Assembly: GCA_028280415.1 (NCBI GenBank)
Contig: JANQLV010000003.1
Span: 1-64,000, forward strand
Reading direction: 5' to 3'
Length of the DNA stretch: 64,000 nucleotides
From: Saprospiraceae bacterium
Lineage (GTDB): Bacteria; Bacteroidota; Bacteroidia; Chitinophagales; Saprospiraceae
The translations under genes and the position numbers were made by a program. Under the pieces are notes generated by a model. That model had not been told where the DNA came from. It saw only the letters and a program-made list of their open reading frames with translations, and searched no databases. This document shows positions 9,079 to 18,020 of this stretch, piece after piece; positions within the stretch are counted from its first letter, which is position 1; each line of letters begins with the position of its first letter.

Positions 9079-10041
9079 TTAAACAATAATCTCTTCTGTC
9101 ACAGGTCGCTGGATCGGTTCGAAAAGCTTCGACCAGCCTTTCCAATTGTATTTTTTCCAGCAAATGATAAAGTAAATCGCTGCCACTACAAAGAATATCG
9201 GTAACATTAAGCCTACATTAACGACCTCCGTATTGAAAATAGCATGGGTTTGTAATGCCCCTCCTTCATAGGAGACAAAGATCGCACTAAACATATTGGT
9301 AGCGGCATGAACCCCAATAGCCAGCTCCAGTGAATCATCCATAACCGTGATCAAGCCCATAAAAAAGCCCACACTCATATAATAAGCCATCATAATCCAT
9401 AATCCGAATTGTTGAACCTCGGGATTCATGATATGCATTAATCCAAATAAAACAGAAGTAATGACTACGGCGAATAGTTTTGATTTTGTCCAAAGTCCAA
9501 AACCCTGCATGAGGTAGCCCCGAAAAACCAGTTCTTCGGTAGTCGTTTGAATCGGCAACAAAAAGATTGCAATTAATAACAGAGGAATAAAATCCCGGGC
9601 ATTGAACGTTAAAGTGTAGGCCTCAGGGTCTGTAAAATAAGAAACCCCTTCCAGGATAATCGCAAAAACCATCCAAAGGAAAAAACTAAACAGAATTTTT
9701 GACCAATTGATTTTTTCAAGGGGGGTGATCAAGGTTTTCCATGATCTTTTATGCAGCAGGTTCATCAAAAAAATCAAGGCCCCACCCATCGCTACAAACA
9801 TCAATAAGAGCAGAAACAATCCCAGGTTTAAATCCATCCCGACTCCTTCCATATCAATCTGCATAGCCATTTCCTGTAAAGCTTCCGGATCATCCGGCAT
9901 ATTATCGCTTTTAGCCATATAGTAGATATAAACCAGGGTAAAGGGAATTTGTCCAATCATATATGCGCCAAAAACAGCAATCATCATAACCAGCCATTTC
10001 CACCACTCGTTTTCGCCTTCAAAAGCACGGATAAAAAACAT
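9079..10041 (-). CDS. CPBP family intramembrane metalloprotease
   Basis: 320-residue polytopic membrane protein with about eight hydrophobic segments. The CPBP/CAAX-protease signature is complete: TEELVFRGYL (EExxxR) near residue 167, FGLMHIMNP (FxxxH) near 200, and GVHAATN near 243 supplying the last conserved His/Asn. These residues line the intramembrane active site in Rce1-type enzymes. Bacterial members act in peptide maturation, bacteriocin self-immunity or unknown membrane proteolysis; which applies here is not decidable. First gene of the leftward operon with the M1 peptidase (67-base gap) and TraB/GumN protein. The 205-base divergent gap to the PagL-like gene presumably holds both promoters; I could not place them. 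Confidence 0.9.
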   Translation of the reverse strand: MFFIRAFEGENEWWKWLVMMIAVFGAYMIGQIPFTLVYIYYMAKSDNMPDDPEALQEMAMQIDMEGVGMDLNLGLFLLLLMFVAMGGALIFLMNLLHKRSWKTLITPLEKINWSKILFSFFLWMVFAIILEGVSYFTDPEAYTLTFNARDFIPLLLIAIFLLPIQTTTEELVFRGYLMQGFGLWTKSKLFAVVITSVLFGLMHIMNPEVQQFGLWIMMAYYMSVGFFMGLITVMDDSLELAIGVHAATNMFSAIFVSYEGGALQTHAIFNTEVVNVGLMLPIFFVVAAIYFIICWKKYNWKGWSKLFEPIQRPVTEEIIV

Positions 10042-10246
10042 ATAACAGGGTTTTTAAGTCCAGCGAGTTGTAAAATAGAAAACTATCGCTACGTTTTTAA
10101 CAAATATTTCGTTGTAATAATGTCATAAAAACTGCGAGAAAGTTTAATTTTCAGCCAAGATAATTTAAAAATCAAAATACAAAGCCTGTTCTGATTTAAA
10201 AGTCTGATATTAATAGACCTTTATCCTTAATTTTTCTACCAGTGAT

Positions 10247-11365
10247 ATGAGGCAGATATTCCTTTTTTCAATTATTTTTTTGTTTGCGTGTAGTCTGAAT
10301 GCCCAGTTTAAAAAGGGAATGAGTATCGAAACGAGTCTCCATCTTGGACAGATTGTCAAGCACACACCAGAGTTAATCTTTGAATCGCCGGGTCTGTCGA
10401 GTGGTATTGATATAAATATCACCTGGAAAACTTATGGTAAAAAGACCTGGCACCAATTTCAGAAATACCCCAAAATCGGAACGGGGCTGATGGTTTTCAG
10501 ATTGGGTGAAAGAGATACAATGGGCAATGCCTATGGCATTCACTATAATTTTACGATCCCTTTGTTTCGCAAGCAGAAATTCAAAATGGATTTTCAGTTT
10601 GCTTCGGGTTTTGCCATGCTCGACCGGCCTTTCAATCGATTGACTAATCCCAATAACAATGCGATTGGATCAAGACTCAACGTAATTGCACATATGAAGT
10701 TTATGAGTGCCTATCGGCTAAATAGCAAGCTGGAATTAAAATACGGTTTAAGTTTTACTCATTTTAGCAATGGTGCAGCGCAGCTTCCCAATTTTGGGGT
10801 GAATATCGGTAGTGCTTTGCTTGGCTTGGTCTATACCCCTCACTCATTAAGCGAAGAAGATTATATCAATCACGATTTATCAAAAAAAGCAGCTAAAAAG
10901 CTTGGTTTACGCCTGGAATACAGCCTGGGTTACCGCGAAAGCCAGGCCATTGGCGGGCCAAAATATCCGATTAAAGTGTATACCATTGCCGGTATTTATA
11001 ACCTTAGCCGAGTTAACCGATTATTTTTTGGGGCCGATTATGAATTCAACCGTGCCTTATACGTTTTTGGAAAAAGTGTTTTTGCTTTCAATTCGGAAAG
11101 CGAAGCCAGATGGGGGGCTTCCCGCATTACGTTCTTTCTGGCTGACGAATTTGTCTTTGGCAATTTCGGATTAACATTACAGGCTGGTGCTTATCTTGGA
11201 AATTTTTCCTATCAACTACCCCAGCCCATTTATTTTAAACTCATTGGCCGCTACTACGTCCCCGTCCTCAAACAAGCCAATGTCCGGGCATTCGCAGGGA
11301 TTGTTCTCAAATCACATTTTTCCATCGCCGAATATTTTGCCATGAATGTAGGTTTAGAATTTTAA
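10247..11365 (+). CDS. PagL-like acyloxyacyl hydrolase (lipid A deacylase family)
   Basis: Outer membrane beta-barrel of 372 residues with signal peptide (MRQIFLFSIIFLFACSLNAQ). The segment SFTHFSNGAAQLPNFG near residues 169-184 holds the His-Ser active-site pair of PagL, the lipid A 3-O-deacylase, with the usual following N-G turn. Bacteroidota members are about twice the length of enterobacterial PagL and precise substrate is untested, so lipid A deacylation is family inference. Alternating hydrophobic strands and a C-terminal aromatic-containing strand (AMNVGLEF) support an outer membrane barrel. The stop codon lies in an 18-base AT palindrome (11357-11374) that may act as a weak terminator. 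Confidence 0.8.
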   Translation: MRQIFLFSIIFLFACSLNAQFKKGMSIETSLHLGQIVKHTPELIFESPGLSSGIDINITWKTYGKKTWHQFQKYPKIGTGLMVFRLGERDTMGNAYGIHYNFTIPLFRKQKFKMDFQFASGFAMLDRPFNRLTNPNNNAIGSRLNVIAHMKFMSAYRLNSKLELKYGLSFTHFSNGAAQLPNFGVNIGSALLGLVYTPHSLSEEDYINHDLSKKAAKKLGLRLEYSLGYRESQAIGGPKYPIKVYTIAGIYNLSRVNRLFFGADYEFNRALYVFGKSVFAFNSESEARWGASRITFFLADEFVFGNFGLTLQAGAYLGNFSYQLPQPIYFKLIGRYYVPVLKQANVRAFAGIVLKSHFSIAEYFAMNVGLEF

Positions 11366-11657
11366 TTAAAATTCACAATCTCTCCACTTGCATTCAAGCC
11401 TGTCGGGGTTGCTATAAGAAAGATATTTTGCCCGTATCCAAAGCCTGTGGGGACATCATTAATCAATTTGCAAACGTCAATTTTCGCCTCGGAGAACCAT
11501 TTTCAAATACCTTCCAAGGCCAAAACACATATTATACAATAAGAATAAAACTAATATTAATATGTATGTTTTTTGTTATTTCTGACCTAACTACTTGAAA
11601 TTGTATGGTTTATAACGTATTTTAATGGAAATTTTTTAAGGCTAGAACTGAAAACCC

Positions 11658-13052
11658 ATGAAAAGAACTATTTACTCCCTCACTTCCATCAGTTTCATTA
11701 TCCTTCTTAGCTCGGCGGTTAATTCTTTTAAAAACACAACTTTGGTACTCCCTCCAAACGATAAAGTATTGGAATTACCGGATCAAATGTTCGACTATAG
11801 TGTCGAGCTGCCTCAGCATGTTTTTGATATGTCAATTGGCTGGGGAACGATTGATACCGCTTTAATCAGCAATATTACTGACGAAAAAGCAACCCTGGGA
11901 AGGGTATTATTTTATGATGACCGTTTATCGGATAACAATTCTCTGTCCTGTGCTAGTTGTCACAGGCAAGAGCTTTCTTTTGCTGATGATGTTGCATTGA
12001 GTGAGGGAATTGGCGATCAATTCACAACCCGGAACTCCATGCATCTCAATGACCTGGCCTGGCAGTTGGGACAAAGCTTTTTCTGGGATTTTCGATCCGG
12101 TCATCTTCACGATGCGGTTATTCAACCGATTTTGGCTTCTCATGAACTTGGAAAAACGATGGATGATCTCATCGCTAAACTGGAAGCAGCTGAAGAATAC
12201 GAATCTCTTTTCATGGATGCCTATGGTAGCACTTCTATAACGGAAAGCAAAATCGCAGAGTCGCTTGCTGTGTTCATCAGTTCGATGACTACTTTCGAAT
12301 CAAAATTTGATCAATCGGTCAGCACAAACTTTAGTAATTTTACGGCGAGTGAACTCAATGGAAAAGATCTTTTTGAATTAAATTGCGCCTTTTGTCATGT
12401 AACGCCTCATTTTGGTGCGACTTCTCCTTTCCAGTTTTTTGTTCCCGGAAATAATGGTCTGGATTCCGTTTTCACTGATTTAGGAGCAGGAGAATGGTTT
12501 CAGGGACCGATGTTTGAAGGATTATTCAAATCCCCATCCCTGAAAAATATTGAGGTCACCGGACCTTATATGCACGACGGAAGATTTGCGACTTTAGAAG
12601 AGGTAATAGATTTCTACAGCGAAGGTGTACAATTTAATGATAATTCTGCCTTCCGTTGGTTGTTTGGTGATCACTTTACCGGCTACAATTTTTCTGAATC
12701 AGAAAAACAGGATTTAATTAGTTTTCTCAAAACACTAACAGACGATACTTTTTTGACTCATGAAAAATGGTCTGATCCATGGCAGTCTATAGTTAGTATC
12801 AGCCCGGAATTTCTGGAAGGTGTTGAGGTTTTTCCAAACCCCGTAGCAGATATGATCACTGTGAATATTGAAAATCCTTCGGGAGCAAATTATGATGTTT
12901 CTATTTTTGATATAAATGGTAAACTTTTAGAATCCTTCCATACTTCGGGTTCAGTGCTTAATATCCCGAGAGGAAACGCTCCAGCCGGAATCTACGAATT
13001 GATAGCAAAAAGCAAAGACAAACAAAAAACTTTTAAATTGGTCTACAGATAA
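11658..13052 (+). CDS. Di-heme cytochrome c peroxidase-like protein with T9SS sorting domain
   Basis: 464 residues with N-terminal export signal. Two c-type heme motifs are visible: CASCH near residues 98-102 and CAFCH near 243-247, the spacing of MauG/bacterial cytochrome c peroxidases. The family reduces hydrogen peroxide or oxidises protein or small-molecule targets using electrons passed between the hemes. After the peroxidase region, residues about 390-464 form a T9SS type A sorting domain (VFPNPV, then IFDINGKLL, then GIYELI, ending KLVYR). So the enzyme should be loaded with heme in the periplasm and then exported to the surface or medium, unlike the periplasmic proteobacterial enzyme. 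Heads a probable three-gene run with the small secreted protein and the SDR. Confidence 0.88.
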   Translation: MKRTIYSLTSISFIILLSSAVNSFKNTTLVLPPNDKVLELPDQMFDYSVELPQHVFDMSIGWGTIDTALISNITDEKATLGRVLFYDDRLSDNNSLSCASCHRQELSFADDVALSEGIGDQFTTRNSMHLNDLAWQLGQSFFWDFRSGHLHDAVIQPILASHELGKTMDDLIAKLEAAEEYESLFMDAYGSTSITESKIAESLAVFISSMTTFESKFDQSVSTNFSNFTASELNGKDLFELNCAFCHVTPHFGATSPFQFFVPGNNGLDSVFTDLGAGEWFQGPMFEGLFKSPSLKNIEVTGPYMHDGRFATLEEVIDFYSEGVQFNDNSAFRWLFGDHFTGYNFSESEKQDLISFLKTLTDDTFLTHEKWSDPWQSIVSISPEFLEGVEVFPNPVADMITVNIENPSGANYDVSIFDINGKLLESFHTSGSVLNIPRGNAPAGIYELIAKSKDKQKTFKLVYR

Positions 13053-13110
13053 AATCATATATTTTTAATAAAAATAGCTTAACTTTCGGAATGACAAATT
13101 TAAGCTGTAA

Positions 13111-13575
13111 ATGAAGAATATATTGCTATTATTGCTTCTGCTGATCAGTATCGGCACTTTATCTGCACAGGAACAAGTTTATGGCTACTGGGTAGGAATC
13201 ATTACCGAAGGACATGAACAATTCAAATTTGAAATCAACATATCAACTGCTAATCACCAGGATCCCACAGTGCTGGATTGCCGGACATGTCGCAAATTAA
13301 AGGGCGAAATTATTGATCATCGGGAATTAGAAAAAAGTATTGATTTTTTCGGGATCATTAATGGTGATCAATCTATTAACCTGATAGATTCGAAATTCGC
13401 GCTAAGACAAACCTTTGACGGAGAAATCAGAACGAAATACCAGATAGGCATTGAAATAAAAAACGGAGCGCCCTGGCTTGTCGGTTATTATCAGGATTAT
13501 AATGCCAAAGGCCGAAAGGTCAGACAAGGCAAGATTTACCTTAAGCGAAAAGAACCTATCGATCCAAAAGCTTAA
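13111..13575 (+). CDS. Small secreted protein, unknown function
   Basis: 154 residues with a strong signal peptide (MKNILLLLLLLISIGTLSAQ). The mature part of about 134 residues is rich in beta-strand-like segments and has one CRTC pair near residue 56. The pattern (G-W near the N-terminus, alternating hydrophobic strands, Y-rich C-terminal strands) suggests a small lipocalin-like barrel, but that is a guess from texture only. 58 bases after the peroxidase and 9 bases before the SDR, so co-transcription with both is likely. Confidence 0.75.
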   Translation: MKNILLLLLLLISIGTLSAQEQVYGYWVGIITEGHEQFKFEINISTANHQDPTVLDCRTCRKLKGEIIDHRELEKSIDFFGIINGDQSINLIDSKFALRQTFDGEIRTKYQIGIEIKNGAPWLVGYYQDYNAKGRKVRQGKIYLKRKEPIDPKA

Positions 13576-13584
13576 GCAATTCCA

Positions 13585-14343
13585 ATGAAATTCAACAATA
13601 AAACAGTATTGGTAACCGGTGGCTCCCGGGGAATCGGTCGCGCTATAGCGATTGCTTTTGCCAGGGAAGGTGCCCGGGTGTTCCTCTCCTACCATAATAA
13701 TAAAACAGCTGCTCAGGAGACCTTAAGTTTGCTCGGCAGTGGCGGTCATCAGGCAATTGAGGCGGATGTTAGTGATCCGGATGCTACCCGAACGCTGATC
13801 AATCAGATCATTATCCTTTGCCAAAGACTGGACATCGTCGTTAATAATGCCGGAATATTCGAAGCGCACCCTATCGATAAGGTAAATTATCAGGAATGGC
13901 AACAAGCCTGGAAAAAAACACTGGATATTAATCTGACAGGTCCGGCCAATGTTTGCTTTTGTGCTACCCAGTATATGATCATTCAGGGTGGCGGGCGGAT
14001 CATCAATATTTCTTCCAGGGGAGCTTTCCGCGGTGAGCCGGAACAAGCCGCCTACGGTGCATCCAAAGCAGGGCTCAATGCTATGAGTCAGTCTCTGGCA
14101 CAGGCCCTGGCGCCTCATAATATTTTTGTCGGCGTAGTCGCCCCCGGTTTTGTAGCAACCGACATGGCCAAAGCTATTTTAGACGGACCATCAGGAGAAA
14201 GGATCAAAAATCAAAGCCCATTGAAAAGAGTCGCCCGTCCCGAGGAAGTCGCCAAAGCAGTTTTGTTTCTCGCCGAAGAAGGGACAGAATACATGACTGG
14301 TGCTATACTTGATGTAAACGGCGCTTCTTATTTGCGAAGCTAG
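13585..14343 (+). CDS. SDR family oxidoreductase (FabG-like)
   Basis: 252-residue classical short-chain dehydrogenase/reductase, normal length. Visible are the cofactor motif TGGSRGIG (residues about 10-17), NNAG near 88, the catalytic Ser in NISSRG near 142, and YGASK near 156-160. An Arg in the SRG loop after the first strand hints at NADP(H) preference. The whole fold resembles 3-oxoacyl-ACP reductase, but many paralogs of this type act on other carbonyls. The absence of fatty-acid-synthesis neighbours argues against it being the housekeeping fabG. Lies 9 bases after the small secreted protein. Noticeably more GC-rich than the accessory genes. Confidence 0.9.
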   Translation: MKFNNKTVLVTGGSRGIGRAIAIAFAREGARVFLSYHNNKTAAQETLSLLGSGGHQAIEADVSDPDATRTLINQIIILCQRLDIVVNNAGIFEAHPIDKVNYQEWQQAWKKTLDINLTGPANVCFCATQYMIIQGGGRIINISSRGAFRGEPEQAAYGASKAGLNAMSQSLAQALAPHNIFVGVVAPGFVATDMAKAILDGPSGERIKNQSPLKRVARPEEVAKAVLFLAEEGTEYMTGAILDVNGASYLRS

Positions 14344-14399
14344 TAATGATCAATCATCGTCATAGAAATTCCATTCCCGAGAGATTTAGAACGTGCCAG

Positions 14400-14448
14400 G
14401 AAGTATCAGGTATTTGGTGCGTTTGGAAAACCTAAAACCCGATACTTC
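14400..14448 (+). terminator. Hairpin between convergent genes
   Basis: GAAGTATC (14400-14407) pairs with GATACTTC (14441-14448), with an inner GG/CC extension, followed by TTTT. It sits between the stop codons of the SDR and the leftward 322-residue gene and most likely ends the rightward transcript. Confidence 0.65.
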
Positions 14449-14470
14449 TTTTATGGAACTTAAATAAACT

Positions 14471-15439
14471 TTATGTAGCTTTTTCCAGTGTATTGATTGA
14501 TACATGTGGCCACTTGATAAGTCCGGGCTGGCCATCTGATCGAGGGAAAAAATCCAGGAAGACTGTTTGTGTATATTGAAGTCTCAATTTTGGTTTGCCT
14601 GTAGCATCTTTTTCTTTTAGTTCCTGAATCCAAAACCTGGCACTCATTTCGGAAGCATCCGCCTGCTTCACGATAAAAGGAATGTTGACAATTCCACCAG
14701 TAGCAAAGGTCGTATCAAAACGAAGTTCCGTGGTCCTTACAATCTCTACCTCCTTATTTGCTTCTTTAAGGAGCCGGTTAGGATGAACAGGGTCAAAAAG
14801 CCCCTGAAACAAGTTTTCATGAAAATGTTTATAAGGCGCCAAATAAGGCGTATTCAAATCCTGATCCACACCAATTGGCAAACCATTTTCAGCAGGAATT
14901 CTCGGAGTACCTTTTATCTCTCTGGCTTTCCCAAGAGCCAAAACAGAATTTCCGTGAGGGATGGTTCCAAGTCTGGCATATTCCAGCTTACCAGTCGTTT
15001 CGTTTCCCATATGCAAAAACAGGCCCGGTTCATGGTGAATAGGTAAACCTGCGGGTCCGGCCAAACCACTTTTTGGAAAGTCATCGGCAGCAATTTGTAT
15101 TATGGTTTGCTCATAATCCAAAGCCGCTACAAATTGGTCTGCATTTATCGTTTTACTGCGATATTTTTTAATACCACGATTAGGAACTGCTTTGTCGACC
15201 ATAGAAAAACGAAGTTCTTCATTATACTGATTTACCAGGAGACGGTAATTTATCGGAGGGCCTGATTTAGCTACAAAAGGCAAAGCAATCATATTCCAGC
15301 CGCGCCCGGGTAGTCCGGGTAAATTCTTCCATAAACCAGGTAATAATTTGAGCGCTCCCAATTCATTATCTCCAGCTTTCGCGAGACTGATTGACCTCCC
15401 TCTTTTTTGCATTTTCTGCAATTGACTTTTACTTAACAT
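14471..15439 (-). CDS. Conserved cytosolic-looking protein, unrecognised
   Basis: 322 residues, no signal peptide, no membrane segments. The sequence has a distinctive central part rich in G, P and H: LPGLPGRGWN near residue 41, a repeated IHHEPGLFLHMG-type stretch near 143, and TIPHGNSVLALG near 164. These resemble beta-barrel heme or fatty-acid binding (nitrobindin-like) proteins, where a His lies near the barrel mouth. I cannot assign a family with confidence. The gene stands alone, convergent to the SDR, with 538 non-coding bases on its 5' side. Confidence 0.7.
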   Translation of the reverse strand: MLSKSQLQKMQKRGRSISLAKAGDNELGALKLLPGLWKNLPGLPGRGWNMIALPFVAKSGPPINYRLLVNQYNEELRFSMVDKAVPNRGIKKYRSKTINADQFVAALDYEQTIIQIAADDFPKSGLAGPAGLPIHHEPGLFLHMGNETTGKLEYARLGTIPHGNSVLALGKAREIKGTPRIPAENGLPIGVDQDLNTPYLAPYKHFHENLFQGLFDPVHPNRLLKEANKEVEIVRTTELRFDTTFATGGIVNIPFIVKQADASEMSARFWIQELKEKDATGKPKLRLQYTQTVFLDFFPRSDGQPGLIKWPHVSINTLEKAT

Positions 15440-15977
15440 AAGATTGTGCTTTAAAATGCACCAAACGCAAAACCTCTTTAAGCAGGTGCTTCGATTAATG
15501 AACTGCTTAAAAAAATAAAAAAAGTTAATTCCTTACAGATTCGAATTAACTTAACAATAAATAATCTGGTAATTTCACATTTGTCGCATTTGGGGTTATA
15601 TAAAAATTATTGATTGACCGTATATAAAAAATCACATACACTCTTTTACAAGAAGAGTTCGCCTTTAATATAAGAAAAAATTATTATATCTAATTTATCA
15701 AGGGTTGATTAATTCGCTCCTAAGCCTGAAACAAGGTATCTAATGCGCATAAGCAATAAACGCGGCTATATTGTAGGTATAGGATGTTGGTGGCAATAAA
15801 AAATAGAATGTAACTAGTTAGGCTCTTAACTAACTGATAATTAATATCTTTATAAATCTCTTAAGACCAATAGGACAACAAGCGGATTATACATAAAAAC
15901 CTCAAATATAAAACTCACACAATTACTCGTATATCAATAGAAATCAATTATTTTTAAGGGTACCATAATTAGTTACA
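15440..15977. other. Intergenic, AT-rich, no gene seen
   Basis: 538 bases at the boundary between the core block and the AT-rich accessory stretch. No ORF of note and no tRNA cloverleaf. It presumably holds divergent promoters; I found no full TTTG/TAnnTTTG pair on either strand, and see nothing else that I can name. Confidence 0.4.
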
Positions 15978-16658
15978 ATGGAATGGCTTAAAAAGTCAAT
16001 TTTAGTATACTTAATAATTGTCAATGTAAATTCTATACAGTCGCAACATCTCATAGTTGGAGGAACTATTAATCTTGGATTGAGTAGAGTGACATCAAAA
16101 GCACGTATTAGCAGTCATTCTAATACAAAGTTTACCCTTTCCGGAAATTTTGGAATGTCCCTAGAGAAAAAAGCAGGGCCTAAATCATCATTAGGTCTCG
16201 AATTCCTGTGGGTTCAAATTGAAGGAAAAGAGACTTCTGGCGAAACAGCATTAATTGGTCAGACATTAGAGATGATTGGTGTGATTTCAGAAGAATTTAG
16301 AATACAGGCTAATTATTTTGGAACTCCTGTATACTATAGATTCACTTCCGGAAAGATTGGAATTAAATTAGGAATACAACCTATGATACTTTTATCTGCA
16401 AGCTCTGACTACAGAGCTAGTGGAGAGCAAAATAATGAACCATTCGAATATCGACATAATACTCGAAATAGAAAGTTTTCCAGGGTAGAAATTGGACCCA
16501 AATTGGGAGTGGATTATAAATTGAGCAACCTATTAAATTTGAGGGTAGACTATTTTCATGGTTTAACGGATATAACATCTAATGAATCTCGTGGAGAAAG
16601 AAAAAACAGACAAATCACTTTAGGAATTCAATATACTTTTGATAATTTGGAAGAATAA
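15978..16658 (+). CDS. PorT-like outer membrane beta-barrel protein
   Basis: 226 residues with signal peptide ending near QSQ at residue 23. The mature chain alternates polar and hydrophobic residues in strands of 8-10, with LGLEFLWVQI, FGTPVYYRF, VEIGPKLGVDYKL and a terminal LGIQYTF, as in small eight- to ten-stranded PorT-family barrels. The role is unknown; such proteins are numerous in Bacteroidota. AT-rich accessory gene. Its stop codon is followed after one base by hairpin E3. Confidence 0.75.
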   Translation: MEWLKKSILVYLIIVNVNSIQSQHLIVGGTINLGLSRVTSKARISSHSNTKFTLSGNFGMSLEKKAGPKSSLGLEFLWVQIEGKETSGETALIGQTLEMIGVISEEFRIQANYFGTPVYYRFTSGKIGIKLGIQPMILLSASSDYRASGEQNNEPFEYRHNTRNRKFSRVEIGPKLGVDYKLSNLLNLRVDYFHGLTDITSNESRGERKNRQITLGIQYTFDNLEE

Positions 16659-16659
16659 A

Positions 16660-16691
16660 TGTACTGCGTGGAACGAAGTGCAGAAGGTACA
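16660..16691 (+). repeat. Structured element E3
   Basis: TGTA-CTGC (16660-16667) pairs with GCAG (16680-16683) and TACA (16688-16691) with an unpaired AAGG spacer on the right only. The loop contains AACGAAGTGC (16672-16681), one base different from the AACAAAGTGC string of E1, E4 and E7. Located immediately after a + strand stop codon like the other elements. Shorter than E1, so possibly decayed. Confidence 0.45.
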
Positions 16692-16804
16692 TAGCCAGTA
16701 TAGGTATCTACGTTGCCTGCAACGAGTTTCTATCATTTAAAACGAAAGCAAAACCAGTATTGAATTGTGCTCATAACAATGATTAAAGAACCAATACGAT
16801 AGAA

Positions 16805-17269
16805 ATGAAAAATAAGAAAATGCCTACTGTAGAAACACAAATGCTAATAAGAAAACCTGTGAATGAGGTTTTTCAGGCATTTATTAATCCTCGGATTACA
16901 ACAAACTTTTGGTTTACAAAATCGAGCGGAAACCTGGAAAAAGGGAAAAAAGTTACCTGGGAATGGGAAATGTACAATGTTGCAACTGAAGTTGAAGTAC
17001 AAGAAATTGTACAAAATAAATTAATTTCCATAAAATGGGATGAACCAAGTACGACCGTAGATTTTGAATTTACAGAGATAACAGAGGATTCAACTTATGT
17101 CATAATTAGGAATTATGGATTCAATCAAACAGGAGAAGAGTTAATTGAAGTAATTAAAAATAATACAGGAGGGTTCACCACAGTATTAGACGGTTTAAAA
17201 GCATATCTTGAACATGAGATTAAATTGAATTTAATTGCTGATAAATTTCCTCAAATCAAACAGAAATAA
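16805..17269 (+). CDS. SRPBCC/AHSA1 domain protein
   Basis: 154-residue Bet v 1-like (START superfamily) protein of the AHSA1 type. It opens with a strand leading to KPVNEVFQAFINP, then the family's W-F pair (NFWFTKSSG), a strand-rich middle with WEWEMY and ISIKWDEP, and a long C-terminal helix with GWT-like replacement GGFTTVLDGLKAYLEH. Such proteins bind hydrophobic ligands in a deep cavity; no ligand can be assigned. Three bases before the DinB gene, so the two are almost certainly co-translated. This pairing of AHSA1 and DinB proteins is frequent in Bacteroidota accessory regions. Confidence 0.88.
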   Translation: MKNKKMPTVETQMLIRKPVNEVFQAFINPRITTNFWFTKSSGNLEKGKKVTWEWEMYNVATEVEVQEIVQNKLISIKWDEPSTTVDFEFTEITEDSTYVIIRNYGFNQTGEELIEVIKNNTGGFTTVLDGLKAYLEHEIKLNLIADKFPQIKQK

Positions 17270-17272
17270 AAA

Positions 17273-17767
17273 ATGGATAAGTCTATTAATAAAATAATAT
17301 GGCGACAATTTGGAGCAAGTATAGACATGCTTGAAAATGCAATCAATCTTTGTCCCATCGAGTTTTGGGATACTGAAAAGAAGTTTTGGTATATAAGCTA
17401 TCATTGTTTGTTTTGGTTAGATTATTATCTTACACTTGATCCAGTCAATTTTAAACCACCTTCACCCTATGGCTTATCAGAATTTGACCCTAGTGGCGCA
17501 ATGCCAGACAGGGTATATTCGAAAGAAGAAATGCTTTCTTACCTCCAATATAGCAGGCGTAAATGTTATGATTTGGTTTCGAGCATGACTAAAGAGATTG
17601 CAGATTCGCGTTGGAAAAACGATTATAAAGATTATTCCGTTTTGGAGATTTTATTGTATAACATGAGACATGTACAACATCACACAGCACAACTTAATTT
17701 ACTACTCCGTCAAGAAGTAAACAATGCACCTAAGTGGGTTTCAGTAACACAAATCGAAATTAAGTAA
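17273..17767 (+). CDS. DinB-like four-helix protein
   Basis: 164 residues of four-helix-bundle type. Candidate metal ligands of the DinB/YfiT superfamily are visible: His in SYHCLFW near residue 42 and the pair in RHVQHHTAQLN near 139-143, giving the three-His site that holds zinc, nickel or iron in relatives. Some relatives are thiol-S-transferases (mycothiol or bacillithiol dependent); which thiol would be used here is unknown. Paired with the upstream AHSA1 gene (3-base gap). A second, more typical DinB protein lies at 21687-22184. Confidence 0.85.
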   Translation: MDKSINKIIWRQFGASIDMLENAINLCPIEFWDTEKKFWYISYHCLFWLDYYLTLDPVNFKPPSPYGLSEFDPSGAMPDRVYSKEEMLSYLQYSRRKCYDLVSSMTKEIADSRWKNDYKDYSVLEILLYNMRHVQHHTAQLNLLLRQEVNNAPKWVSVTQIEIK

Positions 17768-18020
17768 AAAGCAAACAGGCTCATTTTTTCGTTTTCGTCA
17801 TTTTAGAAGATTAAGCGCCTACAATTGACTTGCTAAAAAGTTCTGTTAAAGTTCTTGTTAAACTACATCAATAGTAAAATATTATAAGTTCTTAAGTGGT
17901 CGTATTAGGTGGCAATGGTATCTGATGGTATCATTGTTATAAAATGTAATTTTCTAAAAACCCTATTTAAAAGGCTATTCTACTGAATTAGCTATCAACG
18001 TTCAACCAAAAAATACTCTT

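Noticed and set aside
11357..11374. 18-base AT palindrome at the PagL-like stop
   Set aside because: The pairing is A/T only and without a T-run, so it was not listed as a separate terminator.
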